This document shows positions 1-9,429 of a stretch of 26,632 nucleotides of DNA, in pieces (position 1 is the stretch's first letter; each line of letters begins with the position of its first letter). The notes beneath the pieces are model-generated. The model worked only from the letters and a program-made list of their open reading frames with translations, had not been told where the DNA came from and did not search any database. Source of the DNA: Welwitschia mirabilis (lineage: Eukaryota > Gnetophyta > Gnetopsida > Welwitschiales); NCBI GenBank assembly GCA_051453625.1, contig JBOZIK010000001.1, forward strand, positions 5,429,528 to 5,456,159, in the 5' to 3' direction. A program made the position numbers and the translations under genes.

Positions 1-40
1 GAATAAGATCATGATCTATTATATTTATGATAAAATATAT

Positions 41-240
41 GATCATCATGATGTTCTATCACACCAAGGTAATTTTTCTTGAAACAAACCTTTGATAGTA
101 TTAATAGTTGTGGAAACTTCACTAGGGAATCAATTGACCATGCTTTATAGGTTCTTACTTTTTTTACTATGGCTATTTTCCCCTCATCATTAGAAGTAGT
201 AAGAAAACTTTAAAGGTATGGGATCAGTGGTGTTTCTAGT
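41..240 (+). repeat. Conserved post-integrase block, copy 1 of 3
   Basis: The block opens with catgatgt and contains tagttgtggaaacttcac, then a ggttcttact segment. The same series occurs at 7,557-7,770 on the plus strand and at 17,890-17,690 on the minus strand. In the two copies where flanking coding sequence is visible it lies a few hundred bases downstream of the Gypsy integrase stop, on the sense strand. It is therefore a part of the element's 3' non-coding region, not an LTR: in the minus copy the polypurine tract and LTR lie 1.4 kb further on. No reading frame is conserved. Confidence 0.6.
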
Positions 241-273
241 ATCATCAAAATAATTTTTTGTTTTTTACATTTT

Positions 274-538
274 NNNNNNNNNNNNNNNNNNNNNNNNNNN
301 NNNNNNNNNNNNNNNNNNNNNNNNNNNNNNNNNNNNNNNNNNNNNNNNNNNNNNNNNNNNNNNNNNNNNNNNNNNNNNNNNNNNNNNNNNNNNNNNNNNN
401 NNNNNNNNNNNNNNNNNNNNNNNNNNNNNNNNNNNNNNNNNNNNNNNNNNNNNNNNNNNNNNNNNNNNNNNNNNNNNNNNNNNNNNNNNNNNNNNNNNNN
501 NNNNNNNNNNNNNNNNNNNNNNNNNNNNNNNNNNNNNN
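274..538. other. Assembly gap (265 N)
   Basis: A run of 265 N. The length is not a round number, so it is probably an estimate from paired reads. It sits between the conserved block and T-rich DNA of the same Gypsy copy. Confidence 0.99.
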
Positions 539-1859
539 ATGGTCCTATTTGTCTATTTTCATTCTATTTTTTTAGTTATTTAGTTTGTTGTTTCAAAATT
601 ATTTCCATATTTTTCCATCATTACTTTTAGGACCTTATCATTTAGTAGTTTTCTTATTATTACTTTCATTTTTACTCATGTTTTTTTAATCCATAAAAGT
701 TAACTTTCTTTTAGCATTTTAACTAGATGATCTTCTCTTATGCTTAGATGATTTTCCTTGTGATTTTTATATTGTTTCATTAAGTCTTTTATAGTGATAC
801 ATATTTTCATAATTATTTTTAAATTTAAGCATATTTGTTTAGTTTTCTTTGTTAAGTTTCATCCTACTTAGTACATTTTCATGATCCTATCTTTTGATTA
901 TTTTGAGTATTTCTTATTCCTAATGCTTATTCATCACGATTCTTTACCATTCCCTATTTTTTGGATTTTCTAATAAATTTTGATACATATACACTGATAT
1001 CTTAATCTAACTTGTTTAAGTAACATTTTTATTTTTCTAAACTTTTTTAAAGTCTTATCATCCACTAGGTCACCCAAATGATAAGGCAAATGACATATGG
1101 AATTTTTATGAAAGTTATCCTAGGGTTATTGTTTAGATGACGTGACTGAATAATAGTGTAATAAAATCTTTACTATGACAGTTTCCATTATTTTTCTTCA
1201 TTTTTGATTTGTTTTCATCTGTTCCTTTGAGAAATAACATTACACTAGGCTAATGACATCTTGAATCTTTCACCCATGGGTTTAATGCCATAGATTATGA
1301 GATTTAAATGAATTTGTCAAGAGGAGGTATGTTTTTCTCTTCCTTGTTATTTTTAATTTTTTCTCCTATTTTTGACCCTTTCAGCATGCAATTTTCATGT
1401 ATATCATTCAGTATTTTATCTTTTTCAAGTTGGTACTTATGAATCTGATTTTTACCATGTATTTTATGAGATATCTGAGTTTTGCACATTTTATGAGGTA
1501 GAATTAGATTTTCAACTTTAAAGCTCATTTTCTCGAAAATCATTAGTTGAAGTGTAGTGATCCTTATAGGTAAATAAATTAGTATAATGAGCTTTATGCT
1601 CTTACTAGATTAGATTTTTGATTTGAGCAATTTCATTTTTAACCTTCTATGGGGCCCTCCTATTTCATACATTTTCTTTTTTTTTTCATGTTTCATGATT
1701 TTTCTTTATACTATTATACAATACGATATGTATTAATTTTCTTGAGGAGGACAAGACATATTTTCATGACTTTTACACACATTTTCACGAAATACATTTT
1801 ATCAATTTCCACTAGATCTTATGTGATGTGCTTCATGTTGGTGATTGATTAGCCCATGC
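539..1859 (+). other. T-rich non-coding part of Gypsy copy A
   Basis: Very T-rich on the plus strand with no coding signal. Two stretches can be matched to the other copies: a segment around 860-885 (ctacttagtacattttc) resembles the minus-strand Gypsy 3' leader near 17,110, and 1,453-1,540 (tattttatgagatat, then tttatgaggta) resembles 9,022-9,105. Short ORFs at 1,304-1,543 and 1,649-1,852 are low-complexity and do not look like genes. Confidence 0.5.
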
Positions 1860-3010
1860 ACATGATGGGCTAGATAGGATGAGGTAGAGGTTTATGCACT
1901 AGAGTAGGAAGTAGGCCAATTAGTACCATCTTAGATTTAGTGGGTAGACCCAGTTCATCCTTCACCTTGCTAGGCATGATTCCATTTTATTCAAATGATC
2001 TCTATTTGAGTTGAGAAGTACTTTAGTAATTTTATGAATTTATTAGAGCTAGAAGTGGATTAAATTTGATAGATCTTTAGCTTAAGTGGATTTTGGATGT
2101 ACATAGGGCTTATTACATCTCATAGACTAGAGAGTTTTATGATATCATGTATACTAAGAGGTGATTTGATGCTTTCAACTACCTAGTTAATATGATTATA
2201 GCTACCATTTGTGGCCATGAGATATCAATTATCACAAGTTAAATCACTACTATTAATAATTTAAATGGTATCATAAATATACATATTCACTCATATGGTG
2301 GTATAGAGGAGCGTCATGCTTATGGTACAACATTAGACATGCTAGCTGATATTACTAGTGATAGGTGTGAAGTTTTACTGATACATTTATTACTTACCTA
2401 TTAGATTCTTCATAGAATATTAATCCATAATATTAGCCCTTCCTTCCATAATAGTTATGCCACGATGGTTCACTTTTAGATACTAGTAGTATTTAGACAA
2501 GTAGAGTAGATGGACTTATTGACATTCATTTGGAGAAGACTCAGGACTATGATTAAGGCTCTACAACTACAAACTTTGGGATATTCATGTCTCCTCTTAA
2601 TCATGTTTAAATTCTTTGGTATACCTAAGGTTGTGGACAAGCAAAGACTCATGCATCTTTAGAATTCCTCTTGTTATCTACAAGATATGGACATATAGAT
2701 TCTAAAAGTGGAAGAAAGACCTTAGGTACAAAGACGTATGATTAGCATCACCATTAAGTAGATTTAGGCTTTCCTACTAAACAATGCATAGGAAATTAGA
2801 GACATAGTAGATCAAGGCTTTTCCATGCTAGAGTAGAGGATATCCATCATTGAGAGGAAAGTTTAGCACACTCAAAAGTAGTTGACTAATGTGAATTAAT
2901 GCATATTATGCATTAAGCATGGTGTGACAGTTGAGATCCTAAAGGTAGTCAAAGTTTAGGGAGACGAGACTACATGCTCCATCATGATAGCCCTTGATCA
3001 TTGTTTCTTT
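1860..3010 (+). pseudogene. Decayed extra ORF downstream of integrase, copy 1
   Basis: No open frame survives, but the DNA aligns by eye with 9,430-10,680 over more than 1 kb. Shared stretches include the region around 2,040-2,150, catgcttatgg with a following ttagacat (about 2,313-2,340), a Leu/Ile-rich stretch around 2,390-2,460, gtagatggactt (about 2,505), and a gacata-tagatt segment near 2,690. Translated in pieces, it gives a helix-rich protein with an NSY/NSH segment followed by a tryptophan-Met-Asp segment. The general pattern reminds me of the 'putative plant transposon protein' domain found near plant Gypsy elements, but that is inference at low confidence. It is heavily interrupted, more so than copy 2. 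Confidence 0.4.
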
Positions 3011-4207
3011 AAAGATCCTAAGCATTCTTAATCTTCTTTACTTAGATCTTAGCCTAATGTACATCAAGAATTTATTTTAACATGATGAGGGGAATGGTTT
3101 ATTACGTGTATTATGTATCTTCCCTTCGTGAATTGTATTAAAACTCATGATTTTATTTAGACATGATTTTTTGAGTATTATTATTATGTCTAGCTTTTAT
3201 TTTTGAGATACTATTGTACATCATATTATTGAGACATTACATGATGATGAACTTTATGTTATACATGATTATTTTTCATTATATAGCATATATTTAAGTG
3301 AGGAGTTGTTAATTTTGTTAAGGTTTAATGTTTATTCTTTTGAAATTTTTTTTACAAGCTTTTGTTTTTTAAGAATAATTTTTGGAGCTTTTCATCTTCT
3401 TTATCATTCAGATGTCCACTAGGATAATAGTGTGTCACATTCATATGTTTACTCTTCTTTTAAAATTTACTAAGGTTATGTTTAATGAATTAATTAGAGA
3501 AGATTGAATTATTTTGAAACCTCTAATTGATATGAATATTATGTTTTTTAGATGCTATCATATTGAATTATAGTTGGAGTTTCTTTTGATTAAAATATTA
3601 CTTACAAATCTTTAAAATGTTTTTTTACTAGTGATTATTTCTTTCCCTTATTTTTTAAACATCTTAGATATTATGATTGATTAAATATAAACTGTGAAGG
3701 CTTGTTATTTATTTTTTCTCATTACTATGGTTAAATGTGAAGCATTATTTTTTTATATTATTAAAGCACCCGATGGCCAGAAAAGCCTTTATGAGATATT
3801 ATGAAATCCCTTTTACTATTGGCTAATGCTATGTCTTTCCATATTCTTAAATCTTGTTACCTTATCCCTATTCTCTCTCTTTAAATAAAGTTCTTCTTTC
3901 CTCAAGTCTAGTTTATTTTTTTTGAAATGACCTTGCCTTAAAATCTTAGAGATTAAGAGGTTTAGGAGCTTTGGAAACCTGGAAGATCTCCAAAGAGCTT
4001 AAACATATATGGGTATGATTCTATTCTTTCTTACTTCCTTGTTGGTTCATTCTTTATATGCATTCCATTAATGAGATTGTCATGTTTATAATCTTAGAAA
4101 ATGAATATTAAATCATGTGATACTTGGTAAAGATAAATTTAGTTTTGTTTCAAGTCATATCTGCATCCACCTTCTATATTCAATGTCTTGACATTATCTA
4201 TTCTTGG
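3011..4207. other. AT-rich DNA with no recognisable feature
   Basis: I see no coding signal, RNA gene or clear repeat here. A purine stretch atgaggggaatgg near 3,083 could be a decayed polypurine tract of the Gypsy copy to the left, which would make the following DNA an LTR, but no matching second LTR or terminal CA supports this. Confidence 0.3.
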
Positions 4208-4347
4208 TATGAGTTGATATCTTATGGTTAAATTTTATCATATTTTTCTTGTCATCGTGATGTCTTGAACTTATGGTTATGAGTTGATAGCTTGTGATTA
4301 AATCTTATTATACTTTTCTTGTCATTGTTATGTCTTGAATTTATGGT
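4208..4347 (+). repeat. Tandem duplication, two 70-bp units
   Basis: Unit 1 (4,208-4,277) and unit 2 (4,278-4,347) both begin tatgagttgata and both contain ttttcttgtcat followed by atgtcttgaa and ttatggt. They differ at scattered positions, mostly transitions. A third unit begins at 4,348 (tatgg) and breaks off as the dimeric minisatellite starts. Confidence 0.85.
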
Positions 4348-4356
4348 TATGGATTT

Positions 4357-4690
4357 CCATAGATTATCAAATGAGGTAGTGGGCTTCATAGATTACCGAA
4401 TGAGGTAATGAAGTGAGAATCCAATAGATCACTAAACAAGGCAGTGGGGATATTAGACTTATCACAGATTGCTAAATAAGGAAGTGGGATTCATAGATCA
4501 CCAAATGAGGAAGTGAAGTTAATGATATATGAGATTATATATATATGAGAATCATAGATTACGGAATAAGGCAATGGGCTTCACAAATCATCGAATGAGA
4601 TAGTGAAGTGAAATATAAAAAATTATATGAGAACCACAGATCACCAAATGAGGCAGTGGACTTCACAGATTACTAAACAAGGTAGTGAAG
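4357..4690 (+). repeat. Dimeric minisatellite, nine copies of a 27-bp motif
   Basis: Nine copies of a motif close to tcacagattaccgaatgagg followed by cagtg start near 4,357, 4,386, 4,422, 4,462, 4,491, 4,552, 4,581, 4,634 and 4,663. Copies ending in tggg/tgga (type A) are followed exactly 29 bp later by copies ending in tgaa (type B) in four pairs (1-2, 4-5, 6-7, 8-9). Copy 3 is an A copy with no partner. Spacing between pairs varies, and TA-rich filler lies between some of them. The unit carries no stable reading frame; an 84-codon ORF overlapping it is accidental. Confidence 0.85.
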
Positions 4691-4703
4691 TGATTGAGAT
4701 ATG

Positions 4704-4741
4704 TATAATTATATATATATGTGTATATATATATATATATA
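4704..4741. repeat. TA/TG microsatellite
   Basis: An alternating AT tract with a tgtg interruption (tatatatatgtgtatatata and onward) directly follows the minisatellite. A shorter TA run lies within the array near 4,535. Confidence 0.9.
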
Positions 4742-5774
4742 GTTATAGTTATATAGTGATTATTATCATTCATAACCATAAGGTTAGTGTTTGTGATACA
4801 TCATATTTCTTGGAGTCTTTACTTGTCTTTCTTAGCTTAACTCTTAGAAAATCCTTACATATCTTACCTAGTCTTGCCTAGACCATACTAGGAGCTATGA
4901 GATTTTCATAGTTCTCATTCCATACTTTTGTGTGTAATAGGTGGAAATTCTGGAGTATAAATGATGAAGTGGCATAAGGAGGTGAAGGATCATTAATCTA
5001 GTATTGATGAAAAATCTTGCTAAATAAATTTTAATCCTTATTTATCTTAAATGCTTGGTGTTATAATAACTAAGTTTCATGAGAAATAGTATGGTTTTCT
5101 TGGAATAGTGTTTCTTAGACATGTTGAGAGTTTAACTTTATTTTATTATATGTGTGATTATGGTTTATACATTTACTCAGATGTTGCATTTTGTATTGAA
5201 AAATGAATATTTTACCTAAACTTTCTTACAATAAATGTGATGATTTTAGTTCATATTCTTCATTCATTACTTGAAGCACTATGCTGTGAATCTCAAATCC
5301 TTAGATGTGTATTTTACCTCAAAGGCATTGGATGGCAATTTGTCATTGAAGATTTCATTTCATTTTCAAGCTTCTATTGTAAAGATTTCTTGAGAGTTTT
5401 AGTTTATGTGTGAATATTGAATAATGAATCTTAATTACAAAAGTTATGTACATTTATTATAACAATTTTTTTTTTAAAAGGGGCATGTGATTCTCCCTCC
5501 TCTCGTAAAGATTCTAACCCAATACAGTTAGGTTTATTTAGTTTTCTATTAATTATTTAAATGTTATAAAGTTAATATGATTAGAGAAGATGAAAAATTA
5601 ATTCAAAATTAGTGGTTCTTTCACAGTGAGATTTAAGCCACTGACCACTCCTTTCTGAATAATGGTAAAGATGTAATAATTACGGTTCATGGAGGAGAGG
5701 ACCATATTAAAAAGAGCCATTATTAAAGGAAGTTACAAATTCTTAAGATGGACATTACAGAGTTTAAAGTTTCT
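4742..5774. other. AT-rich DNA without recognisable feature
   Basis: No coding frame longer than chance, no RNA gene and no clear repeat. An oligo-T/A run with aaaaggggca near 5,466-5,485 followed by tgtga looks superficially like a polypurine tract and LTR start, but nothing else supports that reading. Confidence 0.3.
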
Positions 5775-5791
5775 ACTAGCTTAGATATATA

Positions 5792-5807
5792 ATACATACA
5801 TACAGAC

Positions 5808-5850
<43 letters not shown>
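5792..5850. repeat. ATAC/AT microsatellite at gap edge
   Basis: Tetranucleotide repeats (acat, with cagac variants) pass into about 30 bp of pure TA, where the sequence stops in N. The tract probably caused the assembly to break. Confidence 0.9.
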
Positions 5851-6068
5851 NNNNNNNNNNNNNNNNNNNNNNNNNNNNNNNNNNNNNNNNNNNNNNNNNN
5901 NNNNNNNNNNNNNNNNNNNNNNNNNNNNNNNNNNNNNNNNNNNNNNNNNNNNNNNNNNNNNNNNNNNNNNNNNNNNNNNNNNNNNNNNNNNNNNNNNNNN
6001 NNNNNNNNNNNNNNNNNNNNNNNNNNNNNNNNNNNNNNNNNNNNNNNNNNNNNNNNNNNNNNNNNNNN
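5851..6068. other. Assembly gap (218 N)
   Basis: A run of 218 N between a TA microsatellite and the left arm of an inverted repeat. Both neighbours are hard to assemble from short reads. Confidence 0.99.
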
Positions 6069-6088
6069 TTAATGCTTGTAGCCTTGTC

Positions 6089-6335
6089 CAAAAGGTGAAA
6101 AATTGATAAATCTCTGCCAACTTTTATATATATATACAAATAATGAGTAAGATAATTTGATTATGCCATTTTTAATTAAAGAAAAAATGAGTGATGGAAT
6201 TTATTTCATATGAGTCATAATTAATATTGAACTTATAACTATTATTAATCAGTGACTAGTGACCACTAGCTTAGATATATAATACATATATATATCTAAA
6301 AGTTGGCTGAGATTTATCAAATTTTTTTGCCTTTT
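6089..6335. repeat. Inverted repeat with arms of about 48 bp
   Basis: The left arm (6,089-6,136, caaaaggtg then gataaatctctgccaacttt and TA) is the reverse complement, with a few differences, of the right arm (6,287-6,335, TA, ctaaaagttggctgagattt, atcaaa, gccttttg). Weaker similarity continues outward to the N gap on the left and to about 6,355 on the right, so the arms may be 65 bp or more. The loop is about 150 bp. A 25-bp segment just before the right arm (actagcttagatatataata, 6,266-6,290) recurs in direct orientation at 5,774-5,798. This could be a foldback or MITE-like element; no transposase is seen. Confidence 0.65.
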
Positions 6336-6406
6336 GAATGAGTCTATAAGAATTAAGGAAAATATATTTTCTTAAACGTTAACCATTAACCAAAATTAAA
6401 TGCTTA

Positions 6407-7204
6407 TTCTCAGCCAAAATTTACTTCATATGCCCTGTTACACCATATTCTTGTAATAAAAATTACATCCTAGTGACTATAAATTATGTTACTAAATGAG
6501 TAAAAGTCATTCTTATAATAAAAAATGATGTCAAAACTATATGTTCTTTCCTTAGATCTAACATTTTTCATAGATATGACTTCTTAAGAATTTTGATAAG
6601 CAGTCAAGAAAATCATTTTATGAATAAAATGTTTAGAAAACTCATTCTTTAAGTAGGAACTAAACATAGGATTGCCAATGCTTATCATCCACAACCAAAT
6701 GGCAAAGCTGAAAATGAAAATAAGAAAATTCTTTAGAAACTCATTTTAAAAAACAACAAATCTTGATCTTTTAAACTTAATAATGTGATTTTCTTATTAT
6801 AGTACTTGACATAATTCACTTGGTTTTTCTCCTTATGAACATATGTAGGGTAAAGCTTGCGTTCTTTCCATTTAAAATCATTCATCAACTTAATGTATTG
6901 GAATTTAATGATAATATTTAGTATAGACTAGTCCAACTTCAACATCTTGATGAGAAACATCTTTTACATAACAAGTTTACTTCAAAATACTAGATTATTA
7001 GCTTTTGAAAAAAATTTGTTCTAATGGTTGTATTGAGAGTTTTGATTTGGAATCCAAAGTTATCCAAAAATTTAATGGATAAGGAATCAAAAATTTACAC
7101 ATTACCTAATGAGTGTACTTATGTCTTAAACATGATAGAAGCAATTAAGTTGTAAGAACCTCTTGAGGAAAAAGAGAAGGATCTTCCCTTTACCATTTTA
7201 TAAA
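6407..7204 (+). pseudogene. Ty3/Gypsy integrase fragment (Athila/Tat type), plus copy
   Basis: From 6,407 to about 6,750 one frame, broken by only a few stops, reads through the integrase core: NKNYILV, a YVTK segment where a TGG has become TGA, NDVKTICSFLRSNIF, NHFMNKMF, then AYHPQPNGKAENENKKIL. The second catalytic aspartate position (usually ISDxGTHF) reads ISSQENHF. Downstream, SLGFSPYEH and GKAC match the conserved post-core segment. A C-terminal part (NGCIESFDL, QKFNG near 7,022-7,085, and EKDLPF near 7,180) aligns with the end of the minus-strand integrase at 18,335-18,470. A piece between LDE and NKLTSK is missing relative to the minus copy. RT and RNase H are absent to the left. Confidence 0.85.
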
Positions 7205-7556
7205 TCTTCTTTTAGCTCCATTACTTGGTTTAACTTATGATGCTATTGATCATCTTTAACTTGGGTCATGTTGAAATTTCATATGTCATATCATGATTAA
7301 CTAATCTATTACTTTGGGAATTATACTAAAAAATATTGGATGTAGTCAATCTTTATATATTCTTATATGTAACCCACTAATCTCCTTGATTAATTTATTT
7401 TAAAATTAATTATGTTAATTAGATGATTATTAGGAATCATATGTTTTGTTATTTTATTTCAATGATCAATTAATTCTATTAAAATGGGATTTCAAGTTCC
7501 TAAAAAAATAAAAAAGTAAAAAACAAAATAAAAAGTTAACCCTTTATAAGAAATAT
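7205..7556 (+). other. 3' leader of the plus Gypsy copy, first part
   Basis: Non-coding DNA between the integrase end and the conserved block. It includes a purine-rich run on the sense strand (about 7,500-7,535). The minus-strand copy has a purine-rich sense run at the matching place (17,927-17,998), which supports common ancestry of the two leaders. Confidence 0.45.
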
Positions 7557-7770
7557 ATATCATGATGTCTTATTGCAAGAGCACTGGGGTAAATGTTTTG
7601 GAGAGGGGCCTTTGGCAGTGTAATATGGTAGTTGTGGAAACTTCATCAAAGGGTCAGTTAGTTATAATCTAGCTTTTCCTATGAATCCTTACTCTCTTGA
7701 AAGTGGTTGCACTTCCCCACTTCATTCCCATTATCCTAAGTAAAAACTTCTTAAGGACTTTATAGGATAT
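7557..7770 (+). repeat. Conserved post-integrase block, copy 2 of 3
   Basis: Begins tatcatgatgtcttattgca, includes ggggcctttggcagtgt, atatggtagttgtgg and ccttactct. The minus-strand counterpart at 17,890-17,690 shares atgatgtcctattgcaagtg, ggcctttggcagtgtgatat and ggtccttactc. It starts about 350 bp after the integrase end. The conservation at DNA level is stronger than that of surrounding leader sequence. Confidence 0.75.
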
Positions 7771-9429
7771 TGATTATTAAATAGTGCTATAAATAAAGTA
7801 CTGTGGTTGCTAAAAGCTAAAGATAGATTAAAATATAGTACAAACATATTTTGATACTTTTTAAATAATATTTGGATGTCGGTCCTTTTAGTACCTTATC
7901 TAATAATAAATTATAATATTTTTTAGAATAAATCATGCATCTTTACATCAAGTAGTCTTATGATTTTCTCTAAGGAATCTTCCTAGGTTAAAATTTAGGG
8001 CAAACTACTTAATCTTCTTCTTGTTTCATATTGTTGATTTTTATTTTTTATTTTCTTAGTTGCAAATTAGTTATCTTAAAGTCATTCACCTACTTTTTCA
8101 TAAAAAATAGTAAGAACTTTATCATTTTCTAAATTATTGAGTCCTAGTGCACAATAAACAAATCCTTAATTGTGACTCTTTTAAATGTTTTAGCCATGTC
8201 ATCATGCCACCATAGCATTCTTATTAATTAAAAACTATAAAATTAGTTTAAAAGGTATCATTCCTTTAGTCACCTAGAAGACAAGCCAGATGAAACTTTC
8301 TATTCATTCTTGTCTTTTTAAGATGTTTGTATTTGAACTTATCCTTTGTTCCATTTAAAAAAAGATTACATCCTTGTATATCACATTTTTTCTAACTCAA
8401 GTGCTATCTTCATCACATCCTCAGCCTTAACATTATCATAGTCTCCAAATCACACTTATAAACTTTATTACTCAAGATTAATGAAAAAGATCTTTTGTCT
8501 TATTTCTATCTAAAACTTTATATATCTTATCTTTCACTTAAAATCCATCAAAAGTTCTTGAAAAAGCCCTATTATCTATTATGTTGTTTAGATGATAAGG
8601 TAGATAACAATCATCTCCCAAAAACCATATCAATCCTAGTGTTATCTAGACAACACTATAAGCAACATTCATATCTTTCTACTAGTTATTTTAGGGTTTT
8701 TGTGTGGATGATGTGGTAGACGATGACTATAGAACCTTAGTTGTAAACCCTTCTTTCATTCATTTTCTTCATTTTCTGACCAATTTCCTCCATTCTCGAG
8801 CTATAAGAATTATGCCTTTACATCCTATAAGGTTTAAATAGCTTCATTTTGATAGATCTATCCTTCAAACATGATAATCAATTTGTTTTTTTAAAATGGG
8901 TTTTTTTTAGTTTTCTAATTTTATACTTATTTCTTTATTTATTAGCCTTTTTGAATCTACTTTTACATAAAATAATCATTTTTTTTTATTTCCATCAGGT
9001 TATTCTAAATAGATTTGAAGTTCACTACATATTTTATGAGATATGTGAATTTGTGTACCTTATGAGGTAAAGTTAGTTTTTCTTTTTTAAAATCAAATTT
9101 TTCTTAGATCATGTAACAAAATATAGTCATGTTCATAGTCAAAATGATTAGCAAAATGAGCTATACAATTCTACTACATCATATTTTTAATATTTATCAT
9201 TTATTTTTTTCACATTTTTCCATCCATCATTATTATCAAACTTCATAGAATTCAAACATTTCTCTTTTTTTTATAATTTCAAATAAATTATAATGGAATA
9301 GAGGGGTAGAAATTAGTCTTTGAGATCTTATGTTAAGATTTTTTTTTTTGGGAGACTTTAAAAACTTTTTGATACACACTACATAATAAATCTATAATTT
9401 TAATTTTCTTGATGATATATATTATGAGT
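7771..9429 (+). other. Non-coding leader between conserved block and extra ORF
   Basis: T-rich DNA with no coding signal; ORFs at 8,495-8,719 and 8,849-9,070 are low complexity. The segment 9,022-9,105 (tattttatgagatatgtga, then ttatgaggtaaag) matches 1,453-1,540 of the first copy at a similar distance from the conserved block (about 1.45 kb). Several TGTTATC/GATGA-like motifs at 8,580-8,720 may be decayed versions of the motif seen in the minus element. Confidence 0.45.

Larger units (their letters stand above)
1..3050 (+). mobile_element. 3' part of a decayed Ty3/Gypsy copy (copy A)
   Basis: This stretch has the same order of landmarks as positions 7,557 to 10,680, where they directly follow a recognisable integrase: a conserved block (41-240), a segment containing ctacttagta (near 870), a short conserved segment near 1,453-1,540, then a decayed ORF (1,860-3,010). 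I infer that the integrase of this copy lies left of the window. No polypurine tract or LTR can be placed with confidence after the ORF. The right boundary is approximate, set where similarity to the second copy can no longer be followed. An assembly gap interrupts it. Confidence 0.45.

Noticed and set aside
258-575. 105-codon ORF
   Set aside because: It consists mainly of N; no real codons support it. The ORFs running through the gaps at 5,723-6,139 and 19,947-20,498 have the same problem, although the latter overlaps true RNase H sequence at its ends.
3080-3098. Possible polypurine tract (atgaggggaatgg) for Gypsy copy A
   Set aside because: Not followed by a convincing LTR start, and no partner LTR is in the window.
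4357-4690. CRISPR-like array (repeats with variable spacers)
   Set aside because: Repeats are degenerate and dimeric, spacing is variable, there are no cas genes, and the sequence is plant nuclear.
4627-4881. 84-codon ORF
   Set aside because: It runs through the minisatellite and a TA microsatellite (Ile/Tyr repeats) and is an accident of repeat composition.
5466-5490. Possible polypurine tract and LTR start (aaaaggggca, tgtga)
   Set aside because: Isolated oligo-T/A context, no matching LTR end, no adjacent coding sequence.
7557-7770. The conserved block read as the start of an LTR
   Set aside because: In the minus-strand copy the block lies 1.4 kb before a clear polypurine tract and TG...CA LTR, so it belongs to the internal 3' leader.
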